A stretch of 64,000 bases of DNA. It comes from an uncultured Oscillospiraceae bacterium (lineage in GTDB: Bacteria; Bacillota; Clostridia; Oscillospirales; Oscillospiraceae). The notes under the pieces are model-generated. The model made no database searches, was not told the DNA's origin, and saw only the letters and a list, made by a program, of their open reading frames with translations. Where the stretch lies: the NCBI GenBank assembly GCA_947585425.1, contig CANPWZ010000004.1, positions 1-64,000 of the forward strand, read 5' to 3'. The translations under genes were made by a program, and so were the position numbers. Shown piece after piece: positions 54,132 through 61,536 of this stretch (position 1 is the stretch's first letter; every line of letters starts with the position of its first letter).

Positions 54132-56045
54132 TTATTCCATCAGCGAGCACACAAGCTCCGTGTACGCCGCCGCGTCCTCGATGGGCAGGCCGGCGATGAG
54201 CAGGGCCTGGTGGTACAGGATCTCCACGAACTTGGCGGCCTTGTCCTTATCCCCGGCGCCCAGGGCGTTTTTCAGGGCGGCGAAGGGGGCGGCGTTGGGG
54301 TTCAGCTCCAGCACCCGCTGGGCCTTCATGGGGCCCATCATGGGGTTGGACTCCACCCTGGAGAAGTACTTTTCCATCTCCAGGGTCATGGGGCCGTCGG
54401 CGGTCATGCAGACCGGGGCGGATTTCAGGATCTTGGACACCCGGGCCTCGTGGATGCGGTCCCCCAGGGTCTCCTTGACGAAGGCCAGCACCGGCTTGGC
54501 ATCCTCGGCCTGCTTCTCCTGGGCGGCCTTCTCCTCGTCGTTCTCGGGGAGGGCGTCGGGGTCGGCCACCGATTTCAGCTTCTTGCCGGACACCTCCGCC
54601 AGGGTGTTGACCACGAACTGGTCCTCTTCCCCGGTGAGGTAGAAGATCTCGTAGCCCTTGTCGGCCACCCGTTCCACCTGGGGCAGCCTGGCGGCCTGGG
54701 CCGCGTCGTCGGCGCAGACATAGTAGATGAACTCCTGGCCCTCCGGCATGCGCTCCACATATTCGGCAAGGGAGGTCAGTTTGCCCTCCTTGGAGGAGGT
54801 GAACAGCAGCAGGTCCTGGAGCAGGTCCTTCTTGGCGCCGTAGCCCTCCACCACGCTGTACTTGAGCTGGCGGCCGAAGGCGGCCCAGAATTTTTCGTAC
54901 TTCTCCCGGTCGTCCTTCATCAGCTTGACCAGCTCGTTCTTGATCTTCTTCTCCACCGCCCCGGCGATGACCTTCAGCTCCCGGGTGTGCTGGAGCATCT
55001 CCCGGGAGATGTTCAGGGAGAAGTCGGGGGAGTCCACCACGCCCCGGACGAAGCGGAAGCAGTCGGGCAGCAGGTCGGCGCACTTGTCCATGATGAGCAC
55101 GCCGCTGGAGTAGAGCTGGAGGCCCTTCTCGTACTCCCGGGTGTAGAAGTCGTAGGGGGTGGCGGAGGGGACGAACAGCAGGGATTTGAAGGTGACGGTG
55201 CCCTCGGAGGAGGTGGTGATGGTGGCCAGGGGGGCCTGCCAGTCGCCGAACTTCTCCTCATAGAACCGGTCGTACTCCTCCTGCTTCACCTTGGAGCGGG
55301 GCCGCTGCCACAGGGGGACCATGGAGTTGATGGTCTTTTCCTCCTGTACCGTCTCCCACTCGGGCTTGTAGTCGTCCCCGGCGCCGGCGGGCTTCTCCTT
55401 CTGCCGGTAGTCCTCCACCACCATGCGGATGGGGTGGCGGATATAGTCGGAGTACTTCTTGATGAGCTCCTGGAGCCGGTGGGTCTCCAGGTACTCGCCG
55501 TACTTCTCGTCGTCGGTGTCCGGCTTCAGGTGCATGATGACGTCGGTGCCGTCGCTGTCCTTTTCACAGTCCGTGATGGTATAGCCGTCGGCCCCCTCGG
55601 ACTGCCACATGTGGCCGGTCTCCTCCCCGTGGCGGCGGGTGATGACGGTGACCTTGTCGGCCACCATGAAGGCGGAGTAGAACCCCACGCCGAACTGGCC
55701 GATGATGTCGGAGGTGTCCCCCTTCTCCATCTCCTGCTTGAACTGGAGGGAGCCGCTGCGGGCGATGGTGCCCAGGTTCTGTTCCAGCTCGCCCGCGGTC
55801 ATGCCCACGCCGTTGTCGGACACGGTGAGGGTCCTGGCCTCCTTGTCCGGGGTGACGGTGATGCGGAAGTCCCCCCGCCTGGTCTTGACGGTGTCGTCGG
55901 TGAGGCCAAGGTAGGCCAGCTTGTCGATGGCGTCGCTGGCGTTGGAGATGATCTCCCGGAGAAAGATCTCCTTGTGGGTGTAGATGGAGTTGATCATCAG
56001 ATCCATCAGCCGCTTGGACTCCGCTTTGAACTGCTTTTTTGCCAT
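54132..56045 (-). CDS. htpG: Molecular chaperone HtpG (Hsp90)
   Basis: 637-residue Hsp90. N-terminal ATP site with SNASDAIDKL, DNGVGMTAGEL and GQFGVGFYSAFMVAD; middle domain with NISREMLQHTRELK; C-terminal dimer domain. ATG 56045 is the family start (MAKKQFKAE). A perfect CIRCE operator lies 45 bp upstream, so it is repressed by HrcA and heat-inducible, a control usually seen on dnaK and groESL. Confidence 0.96.
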   Translation of the reverse strand: MAKKQFKAESKRLMDLMINSIYTHKEIFLREIISNASDAIDKLAYLGLTDDTVKTRRGDFRITVTPDKEARTLTVSDNGVGMTAGELEQNLGTIARSGSLQFKQEMEKGDTSDIIGQFGVGFYSAFMVADKVTVITRRHGEETGHMWQSEGADGYTITDCEKDSDGTDVIMHLKPDTDDEKYGEYLETHRLQELIKKYSDYIRHPIRMVVEDYRQKEKPAGAGDDYKPEWETVQEEKTINSMVPLWQRPRSKVKQEEYDRFYEEKFGDWQAPLATITTSSEGTVTFKSLLFVPSATPYDFYTREYEKGLQLYSSGVLIMDKCADLLPDCFRFVRGVVDSPDFSLNISREMLQHTRELKVIAGAVEKKIKNELVKLMKDDREKYEKFWAAFGRQLKYSVVEGYGAKKDLLQDLLLFTSSKEGKLTSLAEYVERMPEGQEFIYYVCADDAAQAARLPQVERVADKGYEIFYLTGEEDQFVVNTLAEVSGKKLKSVADPDALPENDEEKAAQEKQAEDAKPVLAFVKETLGDRIHEARVSKILKSAPVCMTADGPMTLEMEKYFSRVESNPMMGPMKAQRVLELNPNAAPFAALKNALGAGDKDKAAKFVEILYHQALLIAGLPIEDAAAYTELVCSLME

Positions 56046-56089
56046 AGTCTGTCGCTCCTCTGTATGTGAAAAGTTTTTTGAAACAAGAT

Positions 56090-56116
56090 TTAGCACTCTA
56101 TAACTTTGAGTGCTAA
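56090..56116 (-). promoter_or_regulatory. CIRCE operator (HrcA binding site)
   Basis: Exact consensus TTAGCACTC-N9-GAGTGCTAA. It starts just after the -10 of the htpG promoter and covers the transcription start, so binding blocks transcription. Confidence 0.95.
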
Positions 56117-56119
56117 CCT

Positions 56120-56148
56120 ATGATAATACCATTTCTCCCCGATTGCAA
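56120..56148 (-). promoter_or_regulatory. Sigma-A promoter of htpG
   Basis: TTGCAA (56143-56148), 17-bp spacer, TATCAT (56120-56125); start near 56113, inside CIRCE. The 56046-56409 gap also holds the divergent murA promoter. Confidence 0.72.
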
Positions 56149-56275
56149 GCCCTTTCACGGAAAATTCACAATTTCCCTGTATGGGCGCGGCGAGGCACGG
56201 GCAGACTATAAATGCCATAAAATGGATATTAAGTGGAAAAACAGCAGAAATATGTGAAGTTTGGGAAACTTTAGG

Positions 56276-56304
56276 TTGCCTTTTCCCCCATGGGGTGCTA
56301 TAAT
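56276..56304 (+). promoter_or_regulatory. Sigma-A promoter of murA
   Basis: TTGCCT (56276-56281), 17-bp spacer, consensus TATAAT (56299-56304); start near 56311. The leader to the TTG start is about 100 nt. Confidence 0.8.
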
Positions 56305-56409
56305 ACTATCTGAGAATTGAGGGAGTATGCGCAGTCTCAGTTTTATGTCAACCTTTTTCGCCTGTTTGGGCGGTATCAAACCGGCTTGCCGGAGGTTCGA
56401 GGTGCAGCC

Positions 56410-57705
56410 TTGAAAAAGTATGTGATCCATGGCGGGCGGCCGCTCTACGGCCGGATTGAGATCAGCGGCGCGAAGAACGCCGCCGTGGCCATCATTCCCG
56501 CCGCCCTGATGGTGGACGGGGTCTGCCGGATCGAGAACATCCCCCAGATCAGCGACGTCGATCTGATCCTGAATATGCTCCAGTCCCTGGGCGCCAACAT
56601 CCGCACCTTCAACCGCACCACCATGGATGTGGACTGCACTCATATCGTCAACCGGCAGATCCCCTACGAGGACGGCCGGAAGATCCGGGCCAGTTACTAT
56701 CTCATCGGCGCCCTGCTGGGCCGGTACGGCTGGGCGGAGGTGCCCCTGCCCGGCGGGTGCGATCTGGGCGGACGGCCCATCGACCTGCACATCAAGGGCC
56801 TCACCGCCCTGGGGGCGGAGGTGGACACCCGCAACGGCTATGTGTACGCCAAAGTGCCAGACGGCGGCCGGCTGCGGGGGGCCCAGATCTACCTTGACAT
56901 CGCCTCCGTGGGGGCCACCATCAATATCATGCTGGCGGCTACCCTGGCCGAGGGCCTCACCGTCATCGAGAACGCCGCCAAGGAGCCCCACATCGTGGAT
57001 GTGGCCAACTTCCTCAACTCCATGGGGGCGGACATCGCCGGCGCCGGCACCGACGTGATCAAGATCCGGGGCGTGGAGAAGCTCCGAGGCGGGGAGTACT
57101 CCATCATCCCCGACCAGATCGAGGCGGGCACCTACATGGCCGCCGTGGCCGCCGCCGGCGGCGAGGTGCGGGTGTGCGGCATCATCCCCAAGCATATGGA
57201 GTGCATCACCGCCAAGCTCATGGAGATGGGCGTGGAGGTGGAGGAGGAGGGGGACAGCCTCATCGTCCGGCGCAGCGGCTCCCTCCAGCGCACCAATGTG
57301 AAGACTATGCCCTATCCCGGCTTCCCCACCGATATGCAGCCCCAGATCGCGGCGGTGCTGTCCATCGCCCAGGGCACCAGCGTCCTCACCGAGGGCGTGT
57401 GGGGCAACCGCTACCGCTATGTGGAGGAGTTCCGCAGGCTGGGCGCCAAGATCCAGGTGGAGGGCAAGATCGCCGTCATCGAGGGAGTGGATCACCTCAC
57501 CGGCGCGCCCATGGAGGCCTGCGATCTGCGGGCCGGCGCGGCCATGGTCATCGCGGGGCTGGCCGCCCGGGGGACCAGCGAGGTGACCAACATCAGCCAC
57601 ATCGAGCGGGGCTATGAGGACCTGATCGGCAAGCTCTCCGGCGTGGGCGCCGACATCCGTGTGGTGGAGGTCCCTGACCCGGAGCGGGCCGCGGCCACCG
57701 CGTAA
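56410..57705 (+). CDS. murA: UDP-N-acetylglucosamine 1-carboxyvinyltransferase
   Basis: First committed step of peptidoglycan synthesis. 431 residues with the active-site Cys at 117 in PGGCDLGGRPIDLH, so the enzyme should be fosfomycin-type sensitive. ISGAKNAAVAIIPAALM and GTYMAAVAAAGGEV are family motifs. The start is TTG 56410 (KKYVIHGGRPLYG is the usual N-terminus) behind GAGGTG; upstream codons in frame lie in the leader. A terminator follows at 57723-57747. Confidence 0.95.
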   Translation: MKKYVIHGGRPLYGRIEISGAKNAAVAIIPAALMVDGVCRIENIPQISDVDLILNMLQSLGANIRTFNRTTMDVDCTHIVNRQIPYEDGRKIRASYYLIGALLGRYGWAEVPLPGGCDLGGRPIDLHIKGLTALGAEVDTRNGYVYAKVPDGGRLRGAQIYLDIASVGATINIMLAATLAEGLTVIENAAKEPHIVDVANFLNSMGADIAGAGTDVIKIRGVEKLRGGEYSIIPDQIEAGTYMAAVAAAGGEVRVCGIIPKHMECITAKLMEMGVEVEEEGDSLIVRRSGSLQRTNVKTMPYPGFPTDMQPQIAAVLSIAQGTSVLTEGVWGNRYRYVEEFRRLGAKIQVEGKIAVIEGVDHLTGAPMEACDLRAGAAMVIAGLAARGTSEVTNISHIERGYEDLIGKLSGVGADIRVVEVPDPERAAATA

Positions 57706-57722
57706 ATCAGAGGATCAGCAAG

Positions 57723-57747
57723 GGGGGCGGCTCTGCCGCCCCCTTTT
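57723..57747 (+). terminator. Terminator of murA
   Basis: Stem GGGGGCGGC / GCCGCCCCC with a TCT loop and TTTT; the walJ gene begins 15 bp later, so readthrough is probably needed for walJ expression. Confidence 0.75.
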
Positions 57748-57762
57748 CATGGAGGGAACACT

Positions 57763-58551
57763 ATGCTTCGAGCGGCCACCCTGGCCAGCGGCTCCGGCGG
57801 CAACTGCGCCGTGGTGAGCGACGGGAAGGTACATATCCTCATCGACGCCGGCATCTCCGCCAGACGCATCGCCCTGGGCCTGCGCTCCCTGGGCCTGTCC
57901 CCGGCCCAGCTCTCCGGGGTGCTCATCACCCACGAGCACTCCGATCACATCAGCGGCCTGGACGTGCTCTGCCGCCAGACGGGGGCCGACCTCTACACCG
58001 CCGAGGGCACCGCGCGGCAGATCTGTTACCGCCGGGCGGGGATGGAGGGCCGCTTCCAGGTGTTCGAGCCGGGGGAGCGGTTCGCCATCGGCGGCCTGGT
58101 CATCCATCCCTTCGCCACCAGCCACGACGCCGCCTGTCCGGTGGGCTACTCCATCGAGGGGGGCGGGCGGAGGCTGTGCCTGTGTACCGACACCGGGTAC
58201 GTCACCCCGGAGGCGTGGGCGGCGGTGCCGGGCTGCCATCTGCTCATCTGCGAGAGCAACCACGACGTGGATATGCTCCGCTCCGGGCCCTATCCCGCCT
58301 ACCTGAAGGAGCGCATCCTGAGCGACCGGGGCCACCTGTCCAACGAGCTGGGGGCGGAGCTGGCGGCCAATGCCGCCCGGCACGGAGCCCGGCGCGTCGT
58401 CCTTGCCCACCTGTCCCAGGAGAACAACACTCCGGCCCTGGCCCTGGCGGCGTCGAAAAAGGCGCTGGAGGCCCTGGGCGCCAGGGTGGGGGAGGACGTG
58501 GCCCTCACCGCCGCCCCCCGGAGCGACTGCTCGGGCTGGATGGAGGTGTAG
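57763..58551 (+). CDS. walJ: MBL-fold metal-dependent hydrolase, WalJ/YycJ-like
   Basis: 262-residue metallo-beta-lactamase-fold protein: HEHSDH at about residues 57-62, FATSHDAACPVGYSI, LCTDTGY and a C-terminal VVLAHLSQENN. YycJ/WalJ acts as a 5'-3' DNA exonuclease linked to repair and, in B. subtilis, to the walRK operon. Here it is followed by rlmH 2 bp later, the same neighbour as in many Firmicutes (yycJ near rlmH). ATG 57763 with GGAGGG. Confidence 0.9.
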   Translation: MLRAATLASGSGGNCAVVSDGKVHILIDAGISARRIALGLRSLGLSPAQLSGVLITHEHSDHISGLDVLCRQTGADLYTAEGTARQICYRRAGMEGRFQVFEPGERFAIGGLVIHPFATSHDAACPVGYSIEGGGRRLCLCTDTGYVTPEAWAAVPGCHLLICESNHDVDMLRSGPYPAYLKERILSDRGHLSNELGAELAANAARHGARRVVLAHLSQENNTPALALAASKKALEALGARVGEDVALTAAPRSDCSGWMEV

Positions 58552-58553
58552 GG

Positions 58554-59036
58554 ATGCTGAATGTGACCCTCCTCTGCGTGGGCAGACTGAAAGAAAAATT
58601 CTACAAGGACGCGGTGGACGAGTACGCCAAGCGGCTGTCCGCCTACTGTAAGCTGAACATCCTGGAGCTGGCGGAGCAGAAGCTGCCCCAAAAGCCCACC
58701 CTGGGCCAGATCCAGGCCGCCCTGGACAGAGAGGCGGAGGCCATCCTTGCCAAACTGCCCCAGTCCGGCCGGACGGTGGCCCTCTGCGTGGAGGGCACGC
58801 CTCTCTCCAGCGAGGACCTGGCCCGGACCGTCGGGACCTGGACGGTGGGAGGGATGTCCTCCCTGACGCTGGTGATCGGGGGCTCCTATGGCCTGTCCCC
58901 GCTGGTGAAAAAACGGGCCGACCTGCGGCTGTCCATGTCGGAGATGACCTTTCCCCACCATTTGGCCCGGGTGATGACGCTGGAGCAGCTCTACCGGGCC
59001 TTCAAGATCCAGGAGGGCTCCGACTATCACAAGTGA
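58554..59036 (+). CDS. rlmH: 23S rRNA (pseudouridine1915-N3)-methyltransferase
   Basis: 160-residue SPOUT enzyme acting on helix 69 in 70S ribosomes. Family motifs: LVIGGSYGLSP (SAM site), LSMSEMTFPHHLARVMTLEQLYRAFKI (in parts) and the C-terminal SDYHK. ATG 58554 overlaps nothing; 2 bp after walJ. Full length. Confidence 0.95.
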   Translation: MLNVTLLCVGRLKEKFYKDAVDEYAKRLSAYCKLNILELAEQKLPQKPTLGQIQAALDREAEAILAKLPQSGRTVALCVEGTPLSSEDLARTVGTWTVGGMSSLTLVIGGSYGLSPLVKKRADLRLSMSEMTFPHHLARVMTLEQLYRAFKIQEGSDYHK

Positions 59037-59065
59037 TTGACAACCGCCCCCGGCTGATTTATCAT
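59037..59065 (+). promoter_or_regulatory. Sigma-A promoter of lysA
   Basis: TTGACA (59037-59042), 17-bp spacer, TATCAT (59060-59065), directly after the rlmH stop; start near 59072. Confidence 0.75.
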
Positions 59066-59096
59066 CTTAGCATATCCTCTGGAAGGAGACAGACAG

Positions 59097-60353
59097 ATGA
59101 AAAAGCCCTTCCTCACCCTGGCCCAGGCCCGGGAGATCAAAAAGACCTATCCCACCCCGTTCCACATCTACGACGAGGCGGGCATCCGCCGCACCGCGCG
59201 GGCGCTGAACGCCGCCTTTGCCTGGAACATGGGGTTCAGGGAGTATTTCGCCGTCAAGGCTACTCCCAACCCGGCCATCCTCAAGATCCTGCGGGAGGAG
59301 GGCTGCGGCGTGGACTGCTCCTCCCTCACCGAGCTGATGATGTCCGACCGCTGCGGCTTTTCCGGCCATGAGATCATGTTCTCCTCCAACGAGACCCCGG
59401 CGGAGGAGTTTGAGCTGGCGGATCGGTTGGGGGCCATCATCAACCTGGACGACCTGACCCATGTGGACTTCCTGTACAAGACCCTGGGCCATGTGCCCGA
59501 GACGGTGTGCTGCCGCTTCAACCCCGGCGGCACCTTCACCCTGGGGGAGAGCAAGGAGGGCTTCCAGGTGATGGACAACCCGGGCCAGGCCAAGTACGGC
59601 ATGACCCCGGACCAGCTCATCGAGGCGTTTCGGAAATTGAAAGCGCTGGGGGCCAAGCGGTTCGGCATCCATGCCTTCCTGGCCTCCAACACCCTGTCCA
59701 ACGACTACTATCCCGCCCTGGCCCGCATCCTGTTCCAGACGGCTGCGGACGCGGCGGAGCGGACCGGCTGTCAGATCGCCTTCATCAACCTGTCCGGCGG
59801 GGTGGGGGTGCCCTACCGCCCGGAGCAGCCCGCCAACGACATCGCCGCCATCGGCGAGGGGGTGCGGAGGGCCTTTGAGGAGGTCATGGTGCCCGTCGGC
59901 CTGGGGGAGACCGCCATCTTCACCGAGCTGGGCCGGTTCATGCTGGCCCCCAACGGCCACCTGGTCACCACCGCCGTCCATGAAAAACACATCTGGAAGG
60001 AGTACATCGGGGTGGACGCCTGCGCCGCCAACCTGATGCGCCCCGCCATTTACGGGGCCTATCACCATATCACGGTGCTGGGTAAGGAGGACGCCCCCTG
60101 CGACCACGTCTACGACGTGGTAGGCTCCCTCTGCGAGAACAGCGACAAGTTCGCCGTCGACAGGCCGCTCCCCAAAATCGACATGGGGGACGTCCTGGTC
60201 ATCCACGACGCCGGTGCCCACGGCTTTTCCATGGGCTACAATTACAACGGCAAGCTGCGCTCCGCCGAGCTGCTGCTGAAGGAGGACGGCTCGGTGGAGC
60301 TGATCCGCCGGGCGGAGACCCCCGACGATTACTTCGCCACCCTGATCTGGTGA
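59097..60353 (+). CDS. lysA: Diaminopimelate decarboxylase
   Basis: Last step of lysine synthesis, PLP fold type III. 418 residues; the cofactor Lys54 is in YFAVKATPNP, HAFLASNT, the glycine loop NLSGGVGVPY, the substrate-binding CENSDKFAVDRPLP and the late Tyr in GYNYNGKLR. ATG 59097 behind GGAGAC. Its length and KFAVDRPLP motif fit the Bacteroides/Clostridia-type enzyme; ornithine decarboxylase is less likely. Confidence 0.92.
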   Translation: MKKPFLTLAQAREIKKTYPTPFHIYDEAGIRRTARALNAAFAWNMGFREYFAVKATPNPAILKILREEGCGVDCSSLTELMMSDRCGFSGHEIMFSSNETPAEEFELADRLGAIINLDDLTHVDFLYKTLGHVPETVCCRFNPGGTFTLGESKEGFQVMDNPGQAKYGMTPDQLIEAFRKLKALGAKRFGIHAFLASNTLSNDYYPALARILFQTAADAAERTGCQIAFINLSGGVGVPYRPEQPANDIAAIGEGVRRAFEEVMVPVGLGETAIFTELGRFMLAPNGHLVTTAVHEKHIWKEYIGVDACAANLMRPAIYGAYHHITVLGKEDAPCDHVYDVVGSLCENSDKFAVDRPLPKIDMGDVLVIHDAGAHGFSMGYNYNGKLRSAELLLKEDGSVELIRRAETPDDYFATLIW

Positions 60354-60365
60354 GCGGACGAAACG

Positions 60366-60392
60366 CGCCCGGAGGCGTCATGCCTCCGGGCG
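60366..60392 (+). other. GC-rich hairpin after lysA
   Basis: Perfect stem CGCCCGGAGGC / GCCTCCGGGCG, 5-nt loop, without a T-run; may be an mRNA 3' end or RNA-stabilising stem between lysA and the tRNA region. Confidence 0.6.
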
Positions 60393-60404
60393 GGAAGTGA
60401 ATAC

Positions 60405-60440
60405 GCACCCGTGGTGAAATTGGTATACACGATGGATTTA
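60405..60440 (+). pseudogene. Broken tRNA-Leu, 5' part only
   Basis: Starts GCACCCGTGGTGAAATTGG and runs on through a good D arm (GTG/CAC) into the anticodon loop TTTAGGT (anticodon TAG). After the loop it departs: the anticodon stem does not close, and no variable or T arm follows. The block is preceded by GAATAC as the intact tRNA 99 bp downstream is. A small hairpin AACCT/AGGTT with TTTT follows (60450-60468). Confidence 0.7.
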
Positions 60441-60449
60441 GGTGCTGTA

Positions 60450-60468
60450 ACCTCAGTGAAGGTTTTTT
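60450..60468 (+). terminator. Weak terminator after the tRNA fragment
   Basis: Stem AACCT / AGGTT with a 6-nt loop and a run of T. Confidence 0.5.
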
Positions 60469-60495
60469 GAACAAACAGGGCATGGCCCGTAACAA
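60467..60495 (+). promoter_or_regulatory. Promoter of the intact tRNA-Leu
   Basis: TTGAAC (60467-60472), 17-bp spacer, TAACAA (60490-60495); start near 60502, immediately before the tRNA. Confidence 0.5.
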
Positions 60496-60503
60496 TTGAA
60501 TAC

Positions 60504-60587
60504 GCGGGCATGGTGTAATGGTAGCCACGGTGGTCTTAGGAGCCACTGGAGAAATCCGTGCAGGTTCGAATCCTGTTGCCCGCACCA
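60504..60587 (+). tRNA. tRNA-Leu (UAG anticodon)
   Basis: Cloverleaf: acceptor GCGGGCA/TGCCCGC, D arm GTG...CAC, anticodon stem GTGGT/GCCAC with loop CTTAGGA (anticodon TAG), class II variable arm GGA-GAAA-TCC, T arm GCAGG-TTCGAAT-CCTGT, discriminator A and encoded CCA. The TTCGAAT loop is canonical. It is preceded by a promoter and followed by a long inverted repeat. Confidence 0.92.
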
Positions 60588-60643
60588 AAAGCACCCACTC
60601 TCAGCAGGCGTTATTGCCAAACTGGGGGTGGGTGCCTTTGGTG
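60583..60643. repeat. Long inverted repeat at the 3' end of tRNA-Leu
   Basis: 20-bp arms (60583-60602 and 60624-60643), 19 of 20 paired (two wobbles), with a 21-nt loop. The left arm includes the tRNA 3' CACCA and the right arm ends at the stop codon of the next minus-strand gene. It can terminate transcription from both sides; it also marks the boundary to the AT-rich region. Confidence 0.75.
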
Positions 60644-60889
60644 TTAATTTGCTCGATAATAAGCGTCAATTTCACGGGAAAGAGTTTCTTTCAACGCCAC
60701 CAACTCCCACTTCATGGCCTGCTTATTTGCTGGGCTATATCTGCGATTATCGCTATTATCAATCAATTCCTCGCAGAGCTTATGAATGACATCATTTGCG
60801 TGCCGTACATCTTGATAAGGGCTGCCCATTACCATCCCGCATTGAATCGCAGCGGCATAGCTTTTCTTAAGATTATCAAGTTCAGTCAT
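60644..60889 (-). CDS. Uncharacterised small protein in the hsd region
   Basis: 81-residue protein starting MTELDNLKKSYAAAIQCG, AT-rich codon use unlike the core genes. One likely helical pair: NDVIHKLCEELIDNSDNRRY and KWELVALKETLSREIDAYY. No signal or membrane segment. It lies 86 bp downstream of the HEPN gene in the same direction and may be an antitoxin-like partner or a DNA-binding accessory, but nothing in the sequence proves it. ATG 60889; no family recognised. Confidence 0.6.
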   Translation of the reverse strand: MTELDNLKKSYAAAIQCGMVMGSPYQDVRHANDVIHKLCEELIDNSDNRRYSPANKQAMKWELVALKETLSREIDAYYRAN

Positions 60890-60975
60890 GTTTCTAACCC
60901 CACTTAATCTGCTCAAATGGTGATGGTAATTCTTTAACACTGCGAGCTATGGGAAAGGTACGCCCCATTGATAAC

Positions 60976-61527
60976 TCAAACTTCATCGTCCTCAATGTCC
61001 TCATCATCAATATAATCCAAAAATACATCTTTTTTAAAGTCGTGAAAAACAACTCGGAAATTGTCCTGAATTTCATCATATAGGTCATATATTTCATCAA
61101 AAAGGGGCTTAGCTTTTCTTAACCTTTTGGGTATGTTATCCAAGTTGCTTTTCCGCATCTCGTGTACAGTATTATTTCTGAGTTGGTTAAGCTGCTCAAC
61201 TTTTTTGATAAATTCTTCTTTGTGATTAAAACTAATAGAGGCATTCAGCATTTTAACATAGTCCCCGAACATTGTCTTACCCAACTTAGGAAAATGGATT
61301 GTTTCTGGATATATTGAAAGCTGAATCTGAAAGCGACAGTCCTCAATCAAGTGGTAACACATTGCCTCAACAATTTGGTGATACATAAGAAGTGCAGAAA
61401 GCATCCCAGGAAACGTATTTTCCTCATAATATTTGTTGGCCAATTCATTCAAGAGTTCAAGATTATCAGCAAAACCAATACAAGGCCATTTCTCACTATC
61501 CATAATTCGATCCAGTATCTCATCCAT
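60976..61527 (-). CDS. HEPN-domain-like protein in type I RM operon
   Basis: 183-residue, AT-rich gene. The protein is mostly helical; the motif LRNNTVH at residues 116-122 is an R-x4-H pattern (Arg117, His122) of the kind found in HEPN ribonucleases, preceded by a long helix (LSALLMYHQIVEAMCYHLIE). The C-terminus is acidic (DYIDDEDIEDDEV). It starts 9 bp after the hsdS stop, so it is part of the hsd operon. HEPN proteins there often act as RNA-cutting effectors or toxins. Assignment rests on this one motif and the fold layout. Confidence 0.6.
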   Translation of the reverse strand: MDEILDRIMDSEKWPCIGFADNLELLNELANKYYEENTFPGMLSALLMYHQIVEAMCYHLIEDCRFQIQLSIYPETIHFPKLGKTMFGDYVKMLNASISFNHKEEFIKKVEQLNQLRNNTVHEMRKSNLDNIPKRLRKAKPLFDEIYDLYDEIQDNFRVVFHDFKKDVFLDYIDDEDIEDDEV

Positions 61528-61536
61528 AGGTTTTCC

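Noticed and set aside
60405-60503. Functional tRNA from the first tRNA-like block.
   Set aside because: Anticodon stem does not close, and no T arm or 3' acceptor half is present.
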